DNA of 21,210 bases from JBEIHI01 sp964655245 (lineage in GTDB: Bacteria; Bdellovibrionota; UBA2394): contig CAZZLQ010000042.1 of assembly GCA_964655245.1 (NCBI GenBank), forward strand, positions 1 through 21,210, given 5' to 3'. The position numbers and the translations under genes were made by a program. The notes below the pieces were generated by a model, which made no database searches, was not told the origin of the DNA, and worked only from the letters and a program-made list of their open reading frames with translations. Positions 7,852 to 15,603 of the stretch are shown in pieces (position 1 is the first letter of the stretch; every line of letters begins with the position of its first letter).

Positions 7852-8901
7852 TTGTTGAGAGCACTGAGTTTCGAGCCACAGTCAGAGCGCAGGTTTTTTG
7901 CTGAAAACTCCGTGATTTCTAATGCCGGCGATTTCAGATTCGAAATGCGAGATGAGGTTCTCATCAGTTTTCGGACAAGTTCGAAGCGCCGAAAAACAGA
8001 TGAGGCGTTCATTCTCAATCCTCGCTGTCATTACTATTTTTACCTGATGGATGAGTTAAAAGTGCCAAAGCTATTTTGGATGGGGGGAGCAAGTCTTCGC
8101 CAGGCCGTTGGGATTGAAAACTATCCTTTCAGTACGAATGATCTGTCTCAGATTTCCGTGGCAAATCTAGATCAGATCCAAGCTCCTTTGCTTCGAGAGT
8201 TCCCGCGACAAGCCTTGTGGCTGAGAGGTCTTTACAAGGAGTTTCATCCTGAGCTGTTCGCTTATCTCAAAGAGCAGGGCTGGAGAGTTTTTCCCGTCAA
8301 GCCTGTGTATGACTTTCGAACTGACTCCGCCGACTTCAATCTGAAGGATGCTGTGAAGCGAGATCTCAAACTGATGAACAAGTATTCGTATCGATTTGAT
8401 GAGGATTCATTGTCCTGGAGTGCTGCTGATTGGAATCGAGCCCTTGAGCTTTATCGAATGGTTTATATTCACAAGCATTCCATTTTGAATCCTGACTTTC
8501 GGGAAGGTGCCTTTTCGGAGTTGGCAGCTCTTGGATCTTTGGAGTTTTGTGGAATTCGAGATTCCTCAAACCATCTTGTCGCCATCGCTGCATTTCGCCG
8601 ACATGGCACTGATTTCTACTCCAATCCAATCATTGGCTATGACACCTCGTTGCCCCAGCAGCTGGGTTGTTATCGAATCATGACCGCCAAGATCATTGAA
8701 CGAATGAAGGCACGACGCCTTCGATTCAACTTTAGTTCGGGAGTGGGTGAGTTTAAGCGCCGTCGAGGTGGGGTCCAGGAGTTTGAATATCACGCTGTTT
8801 TTGATCAGCATTTACCCAGACTTGCACGTCAGGCCTTCTCTACGGTTCATGGCCTTTCCAAAAGCTTCATGATTCCCATCTGTCGATGGAAGGGGCTTTG
8901 A
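7852..8901 (+). CDS. GNAT-fold acyltransferase-like protein (FemAB/Acetyltransf_6 type)
   Basis: A soluble protein of about 350 residues with no signal peptide. The C-terminal half (FYSNPIIGYDTSLPQQLGCYRIM, then RLRFNFSSGVGEFKRRRGG, FEYHAVFD) resembles the second GNAT lobe of FemAB/BioF2-like acyltransferases, where a short basic FKxRxG-like stretch precedes the last strand. The N-terminal half is less conserved. Substrate unknown; such proteins often modify cell-envelope or exopolysaccharide components. Start choice: GGAGGAG at 7842-7848 is a strong ribosome site that makes TTG 7852 or TTG 7855 the probable start. A GTG at 7840 would place that site inside the gene. The gene follows the lipoprotein stop by 14 nt. 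The GNAT assignment is an impression from motif pattern, not a proven match. Confidence 0.6.
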   Translation: MLRALSFEPQSERRFFAENSVISNAGDFRFEMRDEVLISFRTSSKRRKTDEAFILNPRCHYYFYLMDELKVPKLFWMGGASLRQAVGIENYPFSTNDLSQISVANLDQIQAPLLREFPRQALWLRGLYKEFHPELFAYLKEQGWRVFPVKPVYDFRTDSADFNLKDAVKRDLKLMNKYSYRFDEDSLSWSAADWNRALELYRMVYIHKHSILNPDFREGAFSELAALGSLEFCGIRDSSNHLVAIAAFRRHGTDFYSNPIIGYDTSLPQQLGCYRIMTAKIIERMKARRLRFNFSSGVGEFKRRRGGVQEFEYHAVFDQHLPRLARQAFSTVHGLSKSFMIPICRWKGL

Positions 8902-8978
8902 AAACGCCTTCGGGGTCATGATGAACATCTTCAGTCCTGGCTTGCTTCGGTGAGTTGTTGCCTCTAAATTTGGGGCCT

Positions 8979-10526
8979 ATGACAACTCAGCCCGAAGTTT
9001 CCGAAGTACTTTCAGAAGATGTCCTGATGCAGGCGCGCCGCGAGAAGCGTTCTCAGTGGATTGAAAAGGGAATTGATGTTTATCCCACCTCGGACGGGCT
9101 TAAGCCGAGCTCTCTTGCCAAGGATATTCATCTTCAGTTCGGAGCTCTGTCAAAAGAAGAGCTTGAAGCCAAAAATCAAGCCGGTGGTGTTGGACGATTT
9201 TCGGTGGCGGGTCGCATTCTCTTACATCGCTCGTTTGGAAAGGCTACATTTCTGACGATTCAAGACCGGTCCAGCAAGATCCAGATCTATGCGCAGACCT
9301 CAAAGCTTCCTGCTCAGACCTATGAGATGATCAAGCATCTTGATCTCGGAGACATTGTCTTTGCTGAGGGAACACTTTTCAAAACCAAAACTGGTGAGCT
9401 GACCATTGATGCAGACAAGTTTCACTTGATGACTAAGAGTGTGAAGCCTCTACCTGAGAAGTTCCATGGGCTTCAGGACATCGAATCTCGCTACCGTCAT
9501 CGTTATTTGGATTTGATTTCAAACGAGGAGTCGAGACGAGTTTTTGTTTTGCGTTCAGAAATCATTCGACAGATTCGTGAGTTTTTTTATCAGCGAGACT
9601 ATTTGGAAGTAGAAACGCCCATGCTCCATCCCCTGGTCGGTGGTGCAGCGGCGCGACCCTTTGAGACCTTTCATAACACGCTCAAGATGAAATTGTTTCT
9701 GCGAATCGCTCCAGAGCTTTATTTAAAGCGGCTCGTGGTTGGTGGCTTGGATCGTGTATTTGAGATTAACCGCTGCTTTCGAAATGAAGGTATATCCATC
9801 AAACATAATCCTGAGTTTACAATGCTTGAGTTTTACGAGGCATTCGCGACTTATCATGATTTGATGGCGATGACTGAGGTGCTCATCGAATCGATTGCAA
9901 TCAAGCTCATGGGAAGGGCTGAACTTGAGTACCAGGGGGCTCGAATTAGTCTCAAGGCGCCCTTCGCGCGGATGACGATTGCTGATGCCATTGCCAAAAC
10001 AACCAAAACCAATCCTCAAGATGAAAATCTTTTGAGAAGTGAGCTTAAGAAAAAGGGTATTGAGCTCAAATCCCACACATCGTTAGCGGAAGTTCAGTTC
10101 AGATTCTTTGAGGAGTATGTTGAGGAGCATTTGATTCAGCCTACTTATATTATGGATCATCCTATTGAGATTTCACCTCTTGCTCGGCGAAGCACTCAGC
10201 GACCCGATATTGCAGAGCGATTTGAGCTGTACATTGCAGGAAGAGAAGTGGCGAATGGCTTCAATGAGCTCAACGATCCGGATGATCAGGCATCGCGATT
10301 CCATGATCAGCTAAAGCGAAAAGCTGCCGGAGATGAGGAGGCGAGCGATTTTGATGAGGATTATATCCAGGCTCTTCAAGTGGGACTTCCCCCGACAGCC
10401 GGTGAAGGTATTGGGATCGATCGATTGGTGATGTTGTTTGCTAATGTTCCAAGTATTCGAGATGTGATTTTGTTCCCGCAATTGCGATCAACTCATCACA
10501 AAGTGGAAGAGTCTCATACGGCATGA
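8979..10526 (+). CDS. lysS: Lysine--tRNA ligase, class II
   Basis: Charges tRNA-Lys with lysine. From the ATG at 8979 the protein has 515 residues, near the usual size of about 500. Seen: an OB-fold anticodon domain (about 70-155, GRFSVAGRILLHRSFGKATF), RYRHRYLDLI (171-180), motif 1 around EVETPMLHPLVGGAAARPF, motif 2 FEINRCFRNEGISIKHNPEF (261-280), and motif 3 GEGIGIDRLVMLFANV (475-490) with the DVILFPQLR ending. A TTG at 8955 would add eight residues but has no better ribosome site; the ATG follows a GGGG-rich stretch and gives a normal N-terminus. The stop overlaps the lolC start (ATGA), tying this gene to the lipoprotein-export genes. Confidence 0.95.
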   Translation: MTTQPEVSEVLSEDVLMQARREKRSQWIEKGIDVYPTSDGLKPSSLAKDIHLQFGALSKEELEAKNQAGGVGRFSVAGRILLHRSFGKATFLTIQDRSSKIQIYAQTSKLPAQTYEMIKHLDLGDIVFAEGTLFKTKTGELTIDADKFHLMTKSVKPLPEKFHGLQDIESRYRHRYLDLISNEESRRVFVLRSEIIRQIREFFYQRDYLEVETPMLHPLVGGAAARPFETFHNTLKMKLFLRIAPELYLKRLVVGGLDRVFEINRCFRNEGISIKHNPEFTMLEFYEAFATYHDLMAMTEVLIESIAIKLMGRAELEYQGARISLKAPFARMTIADAIAKTTKTNPQDENLLRSELKKKGIELKSHTSLAEVQFRFFEEYVEEHLIQPTYIMDHPIEISPLARRSTQRPDIAERFELYIAGREVANGFNELNDPDDQASRFHDQLKRKAAGDEEASDFDEDYIQALQVGLPPTAGEGIGIDRLVMLFANVPSIRDVILFPQLRSTHHKVEESHTA

Positions 10527-11740
10527 AGTTTGAGCTTTTTCTCGCTAAGCGCTATATGGCCTCCCATAAAGGGCGTGGGCTTTCTGTCATTACTTGGATC
10601 GCTCTCGCTGGCGTCACGGTAGGGGTGGCGAGCTTGATCACCGTTTTGTCGGTGATGAGCGGCTTTGAGCGTGATCTGCGCGAAAAGATCCTGGGAAATA
10701 ATGCTCATATTCTTGTGACTATGACGGATGCGTCCACAAAGACTCCACTGGAGTTGCAGCAAGAGGTTGATCGCATCCAGAAGATCCCAAGCATTGATTC
10801 GGCCATGCCCGTTGTCTACGGAGAAGCCTTTGTGCTTTCCAGTCGTGGTGGAGCCGAGGGCGCTTTCATTAAAGGAATCGACGCGGATCAGGCTCGAAAG
10901 GTCTTGAAGCTCGACGCCTTTATGAGCGAGGGAGCTTGGGATAAGTTTCAAGGTCGAGCGGCGATTTTGGGATCTCAGCTCGCCGATAGTCTGGCTTTGG
11001 AGATTGGGGATTCATTTACGATTGTCCTCAGTGAGGGAGAGTTCTCGCCGCTCGGTATTACGCCACGAATGCAGAGACTGGAGCTGGTTGATACTTTTCA
11101 CTCGGGAATGAGTCAGTTTGATGCGCATCATATTTATCTGCCCATTGATTCGGCCTCAGAGCTTTTTCAGACAAAGCCGCAGTCGATTGAGGTGAAAACC
11201 AAAGATCCTCGAAAGATTCCGCAATCGAAAGAAGAGATTCGAAAGGTTCTTGGCCCTGCCTCTCGTGTGACGGATTGGATTTCTCAGAATCACGATTTAC
11301 TTTCTGCGCTTCAACTCGAGAAGTTAGTGATGGGATTGATCTTGGGGCTCATTGTCTTGGTTGCTGCATTTAATATCTGTGGCTCTCTCATCATGGTGGT
11401 CAAAGACAAGACCCGCGATATCGCGATTTTGAAAAGCATGGGGGCATTAGACTCTTCGATTCTTAAAATCTTTTTTGCTCAAGGCTTGTTCATAGGCGTT
11501 GTGGGCACTGTGGTTGGAGGAGTGCTGGGAGTTTTCTCAAGTGTTGTCCTGCGAGACTATGTGCGCTTTCCGCTCAATCGAGCTGTCTATATGATTGATA
11601 TGTTGCCTGTTGATTTGAGAGTCAGTGATATTGTTTCGGTCAGTATTGGAGCCCTTTTGATTAGTTGTATTGCCACTTTGTATCCGGCTCGGATGGCGGC
11701 TTCGATCGTGCCGACGGAAGGACTGAAGAGGGACGATTGA
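10523..11740 (+). CDS. lolC: LolC/LolE-type lipoprotein-releasing ABC transporter permease
   Basis: Inner-membrane subunit of the Lol complex, which extracts mature lipoproteins and passes them toward the outer membrane. The 405-residue protein has the family's layout: a short N-terminus (FELFLAKRYMASHKGRG), TM1 about 21-45 (SVITWIALAGVTVGVASLI), a large periplasmic domain, then three C-terminal helices from about 270 on (GLILGLIVLVAAFNICGSL; LFIGVVGTVVGGVLGVFSS; SIGALLISCIATLYPA). KDKTRDIAILKSMGA between TM2 and TM3 is the typical cytoplasmic coupling segment that meets the ATPase. It overlaps lysS by 4 nt and lolD by 1 nt. Only one permease gene is seen here, so it may form a homodimer (LolF-like) or pair with a gene elsewhere; lolC versus lolE cannot be decided. 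Confidence 0.92.
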   Translation: MKFELFLAKRYMASHKGRGLSVITWIALAGVTVGVASLITVLSVMSGFERDLREKILGNNAHILVTMTDASTKTPLELQQEVDRIQKIPSIDSAMPVVYGEAFVLSSRGGAEGAFIKGIDADQARKVLKLDAFMSEGAWDKFQGRAAILGSQLADSLALEIGDSFTIVLSEGEFSPLGITPRMQRLELVDTFHSGMSQFDAHHIYLPIDSASELFQTKPQSIEVKTKDPRKIPQSKEEIRKVLGPASRVTDWISQNHDLLSALQLEKLVMGLILGLIVLVAAFNICGSLIMVVKDKTRDIAILKSMGALDSSILKIFFAQGLFIGVVGTVVGGVLGVFSSVVLRDYVRFPLNRAVYMIDMLPVDLRVSDIVSVSIGALLISCIATLYPARMAASIVPTEGLKRDD

Positions 11741-12414
11741 TGGCAGCATTTTTGCAAGTTCGTAATCTTCGAAAGTCCTATACTCAGGGATCTCATTCTA
11801 TTGAGGTTCTTCGAAACGTTTCACTCGAGATGGAGCGGGGTCAAAGTCTCTCCATCTTGGGAACGAGCGGAGTTGGTAAATCAACACTGCTTCATTGTTT
11901 GGGCCTCTTGGATCGAATTGATTCAGGTGAAATCGAAATGAATGGGGAGGTCCTCTCTTCTTCGGGCGAGTGGAGCGAGATGGCTTTGCGGCGGCGTCAG
12001 GCGGTGGGATTTGTGTTTCAGTTTCATTATCTGATGGCCGAACTGACTGCTCAGGAAAATGTGATGATTCCTCTCTTGATGCAACAGGTGAGCGCCAAAG
12101 AGGCGGCGCAAAGAGCTCGAGAGATTTTGAACTCAGTGGGGCTGTCGGAGCGATTGAGTCATCGGCCTTCTCAGCTTTCGGGCGGTGAGCAGCAGAGGGT
12201 GGCCATTGCGCGAGCGCTGATTCATCGACCAAAGTTGATTCTGGCGGATGAACCAACGGGAAATTTGGATCCCAAAACAGCGGCCTCCGTCTTTGAAATT
12301 CTCAAATCGCAATGCCAGGTCTCGGGAGCGATCTTGATCATGGCGACTCACAATCATGATCTGGCCAGGAAGTTGGATCGCGTCGTTCAGCTCTCGGATG
12401 GTGAATTATGTTAA
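11740..12414 (+). CDS. lolD: LolD lipoprotein-releasing ABC transporter ATPase
   Basis: ATP-binding subunit that powers the LolC/E permease. Length 224 residues, standard for LolD. Seen: Walker A GTSGVGKST (41-49), Q-loop FQFHYLM (from 93), signature LSGGEQQRVAIARAL (146-160), Walker B LILADEPTGNLD (166-177) and H-loop ATHNHDLA (His204). LolD proteins characteristically carry the FxFHyLm stretch seen here. The start is the ATG in the TGATG overlap with the permease stop, supported by GAGGGA 6 nt upstream. A longer in-frame start at 11665 would lie inside the permease gene and is rejected. Confidence 0.96.
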   Translation: MAAFLQVRNLRKSYTQGSHSIEVLRNVSLEMERGQSLSILGTSGVGKSTLLHCLGLLDRIDSGEIEMNGEVLSSSGEWSEMALRRRQAVGFVFQFHYLMAELTAQENVMIPLLMQQVSAKEAAQRAREILNSVGLSERLSHRPSQLSGGEQQRVAIARALIHRPKLILADEPTGNLDPKTAASVFEILKSQCQVSGAILIMATHNHDLARKLDRVVQLSDGELC

Positions 12415-12445
12415 CTCGTGGGTTTGGTCTGTTCGAAATCCTTTC

Positions 12446-12496
12446 ATGAATGAATTGCCACTCCAGGCGGTTCTTCGTAAGTTCTCCAATCTATGA
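12446..12496 (+). CDS. Possible 16-codon upstream ORF coupled to bamA
   Basis: Reads MNELPLQAVLRKFSNL and ends in a TGA that overlaps the bamA ATG (ATGA). It lies in the 78-nt lolD-bamA gap. It has no clear Shine-Dalgarno of its own. It is listed because bamA also lacks a visible ribosome site, so a ribosome ending here could re-initiate on bamA. It may be chance. Confidence 0.25.
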   Translation: MNELPLQAVLRKFSNL

Positions 12497-14835
12497 GGTG
12501 TTTCCGGGTTTTCGGATTTTTTGTTTGGGCCATTTTAGGCCTCTCGGTTTTTCAGGAAACATACTCTCAAACCATCGTCGAAGTTGTTGTTGAGGGAAAT
12601 GAGCGCCTGCCTAAAGAGGCAGTTTTGCAATATGTGACCTCTGGGGCGGGCAAAGAGGTTTCGCGGGGGCAGATTCGAGATGATTTGAAGGCTCTGTATA
12701 ACTCTGGTTTGTTTAATGACATTCGAATTGATGTTCAGCAGGTCAAAGGTGGCGCCAAGATCATCGTCAAGGTGGAAGAAAAAGCCTACCTGCAAGAGAT
12801 TCGATTTGCGGGTTATTCCGAGGTTAATCAGGAGGATTTGGAGAAGGCCGTTGAGCTTAAAACGCCATTTCTCTGGGATGACAGTTTGATCAAGGCGAGT
12901 ATTGAGCGGATCCGACGTCTTTATCGAGACAAGGGCTTCTATTTGGTGACTTTGAGAACTGAGGTACTCACCGAAGGGCGAAAGAAGGTTCTGCTGTATC
13001 AAATTGATGAGGGGCAGAAGGTTCAAGTTCGAAAGATTTATTTCCAAGGAAATAAAGTCTTCAAAGATGATGTGCTCAAAGAGGTGATGATCACCAAAGA
13101 GGGTGGTCTGTGGTCGGTTCTATCGGGCAGTGGGCGATTTGATGAGGATCTTTTGGGGCAAGTGGATGCGAGACGACTTCAGTTCCATTATTGGAAGTAC
13201 GGCTATGCGTTTGCCAAAGTCGACGCCCCGTCCGTGACATTCACTCCGGATCGACGTGGTGTGATTGTTTCGTTTCATGTCGAAGAGGGCGATCGATATG
13301 ATGTCGGCGATGTTTCATTTTCTGGGGATCTTGATTTCATTCCCGACCCAGCCAAGCTCAAGACGGAACTCGCCAATCAGCGGGGTACGCTTTGGAGTTA
13401 TCTCAAGATTCAAGATGATATTCAGAAGATTCAGGATCTGTATGGAGACCAGGGCTATGCTTACACCAACGTAAGCCCCGACTGGCGAGTGAACTCGGAA
13501 AATCCCGCCCAGCTGGATGTTGAGTTTCGTATCGACAAAGGAACGATCGTCTATATGGGACGTATCGATGTTCAAGGAAACTTTGAGACTCATGATCGAA
13601 TTGTTCGTCGAGAGCTTGAGTTTAAAGAGGGCGAACTCTTCAATGTGACCCGCTTTAGGGATTCCAAGAAGAACCTGGAGAAGCTTGGGTATTTTAATAC
13701 AGTGAAGTTTGTTCAAACGGATGTTCTCAACGAGAATCGAATGGATCTCGTCATCGAGGTGGAAGAGCGTCAAACGGGAACTCTGACGCTTGGGGCGAGC
13801 TTCTCATCCTTCGATCGCTTCGGGATGCAAGGCTCTGTTTCTAAGGTAAATCTATTTGGCTTGGGTTATGATATCTCGGCCAACGCCCAGATCTCTGGAA
13901 AGCGGCAGTTATTTAATCTGTTGTTCAGAAATCCCCGCGTGTTCGACTCGAAGTATTCTCTCACCCTCCAGGGATTCAATCAGGAGTTTCAATCCGTTGA
14001 TGAAACTCGAATTCGTGAAAGAGGTGGTAGCGTGACTGTTGGCTATCCTCTTTCGAAGCGCTGGTCGCTTTCTGGAACGTACGGACTCCAAAACATCGAT
14101 ATTAATATTCGAGATGTTGTTCGGAATCTCTATCCGAACTCCTTCGGAATCGACTCATCTCTGTCCATGAGCGTTACTCGAGATACGTTGAATATTCGTG
14201 AAATGTTTTTGCCTTCATCCGGTTCAGTGAACCAGTTGACGACGACAGTTGCATCGCAGGCCATTGGAAGTGATCTCTCGTACTTAAAAGTCGGCTATAC
14301 GGGTAAGCGATACTTTCAGGTCATCGATGAGGATTCCTTGGTGCTACCGGCCTCAGTTCTCAGCTTCGGCTTGAGATTGGATTATCTGCGCTCCATTGAA
14401 GGGCGTTCAACTCCCTTTTCCGAGCGCTTTGTCCCCGGGGGAATCTATTCCATTCGAGGCCATCTTTTCCGCTCAATGGGGCCCTCAATCGATGTGCCCT
14501 TCAGCATGACAGGGCGCAGAGACGATGACAGTGAGCTGGCTGTGACTGAGACTCAAAAGCTGCGTCTGGGGGGAAATAAGCAGGCGATCTTCAATGCAGA
14601 GTTTCTCTTTGATATCTTTAAAGAGGCCAAGATCAAGGGTGTTCTATTCTTTGATGCTGGAGGCACGATGCCTGAGAGCGATTGGGACGTGAAAGCCATT
14701 CGTTACAGCACTGGCTTCGGGTTCCGTTGGTTCTCGCCCTTGGGTCCGTTGCGATTTGAGTGGGGAATTCCTTTGGATCGTAAGCCTGGCGAAGAGGCCA
14801 TTCTCTTTGATTTCTCCATTGGAGCGCCATTTTAA
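12493..14835 (+). CDS. bamA: Outer membrane protein assembly factor BamA
   Basis: Central subunit of the machine that folds beta-barrel proteins into the outer membrane. Length 780 residues, close to BamA. Seen: a signal peptide (FGFFVWAILGLSVFQETYS, cleavage near 25), then POTRA repeats (VVEGNERLPKEAVLQYV; IRFAGYSEVNQEDLEKAV; IYFQGNKVFKDDVL; VSFSGDLDF; IDVQGNFETHDRIVRREL) to about residue 425. A 16-strand-type barrel follows, ending FDFSIGAPF with the C-terminal Phe typical of outer-membrane barrels. The loop-6 motif reads IRGH (654-657), where most BamA have (V/I)RGF or Y. It follows lolD and precedes skp, a usual envelope cluster. No Shine-Dalgarno is visible; an in-frame stop at 12478 rules out a nearby longer start. 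Confidence 0.95.
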   Translation: MRCFRVFGFFVWAILGLSVFQETYSQTIVEVVVEGNERLPKEAVLQYVTSGAGKEVSRGQIRDDLKALYNSGLFNDIRIDVQQVKGGAKIIVKVEEKAYLQEIRFAGYSEVNQEDLEKAVELKTPFLWDDSLIKASIERIRRLYRDKGFYLVTLRTEVLTEGRKKVLLYQIDEGQKVQVRKIYFQGNKVFKDDVLKEVMITKEGGLWSVLSGSGRFDEDLLGQVDARRLQFHYWKYGYAFAKVDAPSVTFTPDRRGVIVSFHVEEGDRYDVGDVSFSGDLDFIPDPAKLKTELANQRGTLWSYLKIQDDIQKIQDLYGDQGYAYTNVSPDWRVNSENPAQLDVEFRIDKGTIVYMGRIDVQGNFETHDRIVRRELEFKEGELFNVTRFRDSKKNLEKLGYFNTVKFVQTDVLNENRMDLVIEVEERQTGTLTLGASFSSFDRFGMQGSVSKVNLFGLGYDISANAQISGKRQLFNLLFRNPRVFDSKYSLTLQGFNQEFQSVDETRIRERGGSVTVGYPLSKRWSLSGTYGLQNIDINIRDVVRNLYPNSFGIDSSLSMSVTRDTLNIREMFLPSSGSVNQLTTTVASQAIGSDLSYLKVGYTGKRYFQVIDEDSLVLPASVLSFGLRLDYLRSIEGRSTPFSERFVPGGIYSIRGHLFRSMGPSIDVPFSMTGRRDDDSELAVTETQKLRLGGNKQAIFNAEFLFDIFKEAKIKGVLFFDAGGTMPESDWDVKAIRYSTGFGFRWFSPLGPLRFEWGIPLDRKPGEEAILFDFSIGAPF

Positions 14836-14884
14836 TCTCGATGCCTGCTTTACGGCGGCAATGTCTTTCGTATAGTTTTCAAGC

Positions 14885-14890
14885 CGGAGG
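14885..14890 (+). promoter_or_regulatory. Shine-Dalgarno of skp
   Basis: CGGAGG, 8 nt before the skp ATG. It is strong and contrasts with the absent site at bamA, so the chaperone may be translated more efficiently than BamA from a shared transcript. Confidence 0.7.
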
Positions 14891-14898
14891 TTATTTGG

Positions 14899-15462
14899 AT
14901 GTTTAAATTATTTTCGATGTCTTCGTTGTTTGTTCTTTTGTGTTCGGGCTTTGTTTGGGCCGCCGATTCGGCTGGGTTTCGATTAGCCGTCGTTGATTTT
15001 CAAAAGGCGATTAACTCTATTGAGGAAGGAAAGGCCATCAAGGCTAAGCTTCAAAAGGAAGCCGATGAGCGTAAAAAGGATCTTGGCTCTCGCCAATCCA
15101 AGCTCGAAAAAATGCAGAAGGAGCTCGAAGATCTCCAGAAACAAGCCCAGTCTGGTTTGCTCAAGCCCGAGCAAAGCGCTTCCACGATGGAAAAGGGCCG
15201 AAAGCTCGAAGCTGATTTTCGAAAGGACTTAGAAGCCTTTACTCAGCTGCAGATGAAGTCTGAGCAGGAGTTTCGTGAAAAGGAGTCGAAGGCTTTGCAG
15301 TCAATGATTCCCAAGCTGAAGGATCTCGTTCAAGAGATTGGCCGCACCGAGGGGTTTACTTTGGTGATGGAGTCTAACGAGAGTGGATTGTTTTACGCTG
15401 CATCTTACACTGATATCACAGAGAAATTGATTCAGCGTTACAACTCAAAGTACAAGCCCTAA
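14899..15462 (+). CDS. skp: Skp/OmpH family periplasmic chaperone
   Basis: Periplasmic holdase that keeps outer-membrane proteins soluble on their way to BamA. The 187 residues include a signal peptide (LFSMSSLFVLLCSGFVWA, cleavage after about residue 21) and a short beta start FRLAVVDFQKAINS. A long charged coiled coil follows (about 45-135, repeated E-K-R-L heptads, e.g. KAKLQKEADERKKDLGSRQ). The C-terminal strand segment is GFTLVMESNESGLFYA, as in OmpH proteins. Position directly after bamA is the common arrangement. Gene and family are clear; the trimeric jellyfish structure is assumed from relatives. Confidence 0.93.
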   Translation: MFKLFSMSSLFVLLCSGFVWAADSAGFRLAVVDFQKAINSIEEGKAIKAKLQKEADERKKDLGSRQSKLEKMQKELEDLQKQAQSGLLKPEQSASTMEKGRKLEADFRKDLEAFTQLQMKSEQEFREKESKALQSMIPKLKDLVQEIGRTEGFTLVMESNESGLFYAASYTDITEKLIQRYNSKYKP

Positions 15463-15481
15463 TTAGTGAAGGAGTGTTGTT

Positions 15482-15601
15482 ATGGCACGTGGTGATAAGC
15501 GAAAAAGTTGGAAAATGCGTCGAAAGAGTAGTCAGGCTGCGAAGAAGGCTCGAGCTAAGAAGCGAGCTGAAGCGACGCGTGCTAAACGAAAAGCAAAGTA
15601 G
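15482..15601 (+). CDS. 39-residue highly basic peptide, unrecognised
   Basis: This short gene starts at ATG 15482, 19 nt after the skp stop, with AAGGAG at 15469-15474 and a 7-nt spacer. The peptide begins MARGDKRKSWKMRRKSSQ. It has 19 Lys/Arg in 39 residues, two acidic residues and one Trp, so it should bind nucleic acid or another polyanion. It has no signal peptide. The opening (M-A-R-G-D-K-R) recalls the small ribosomal protein bTHX, and the tail resembles basic extensions of ribosomal or nucleoid proteins; both are impressions only. The strong ribosome site and its place at the end of the lysS-skp run make it a likely real gene. It ends 2 nt from the convergent GGDEF gene. Confidence 0.7.
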   Translation: MARGDKRKSWKMRRKSSQAAKKARAKKRAEATRAKRKAK

Positions 15602-15603
15602 TT

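Noticed and set aside
7328..7879. 183-codon antisense ORF across the lipoprotein/GNAT junction
   Set aside because: Low-complexity Arg/Ser-rich translation typical of a shadow frame, with no recognisable domain.
8955..8978. TTG start for lysS
   Set aside because: No better ribosome site and eight poorly conserved residues; ATG 8979 is preferred, though not proven.
11665..11739. Upstream in-frame extension of lolD
   Set aside because: It lies wholly inside the lolC 3' end; the TGATG overlap with GAGGGA gives a normal LolD N-terminus.
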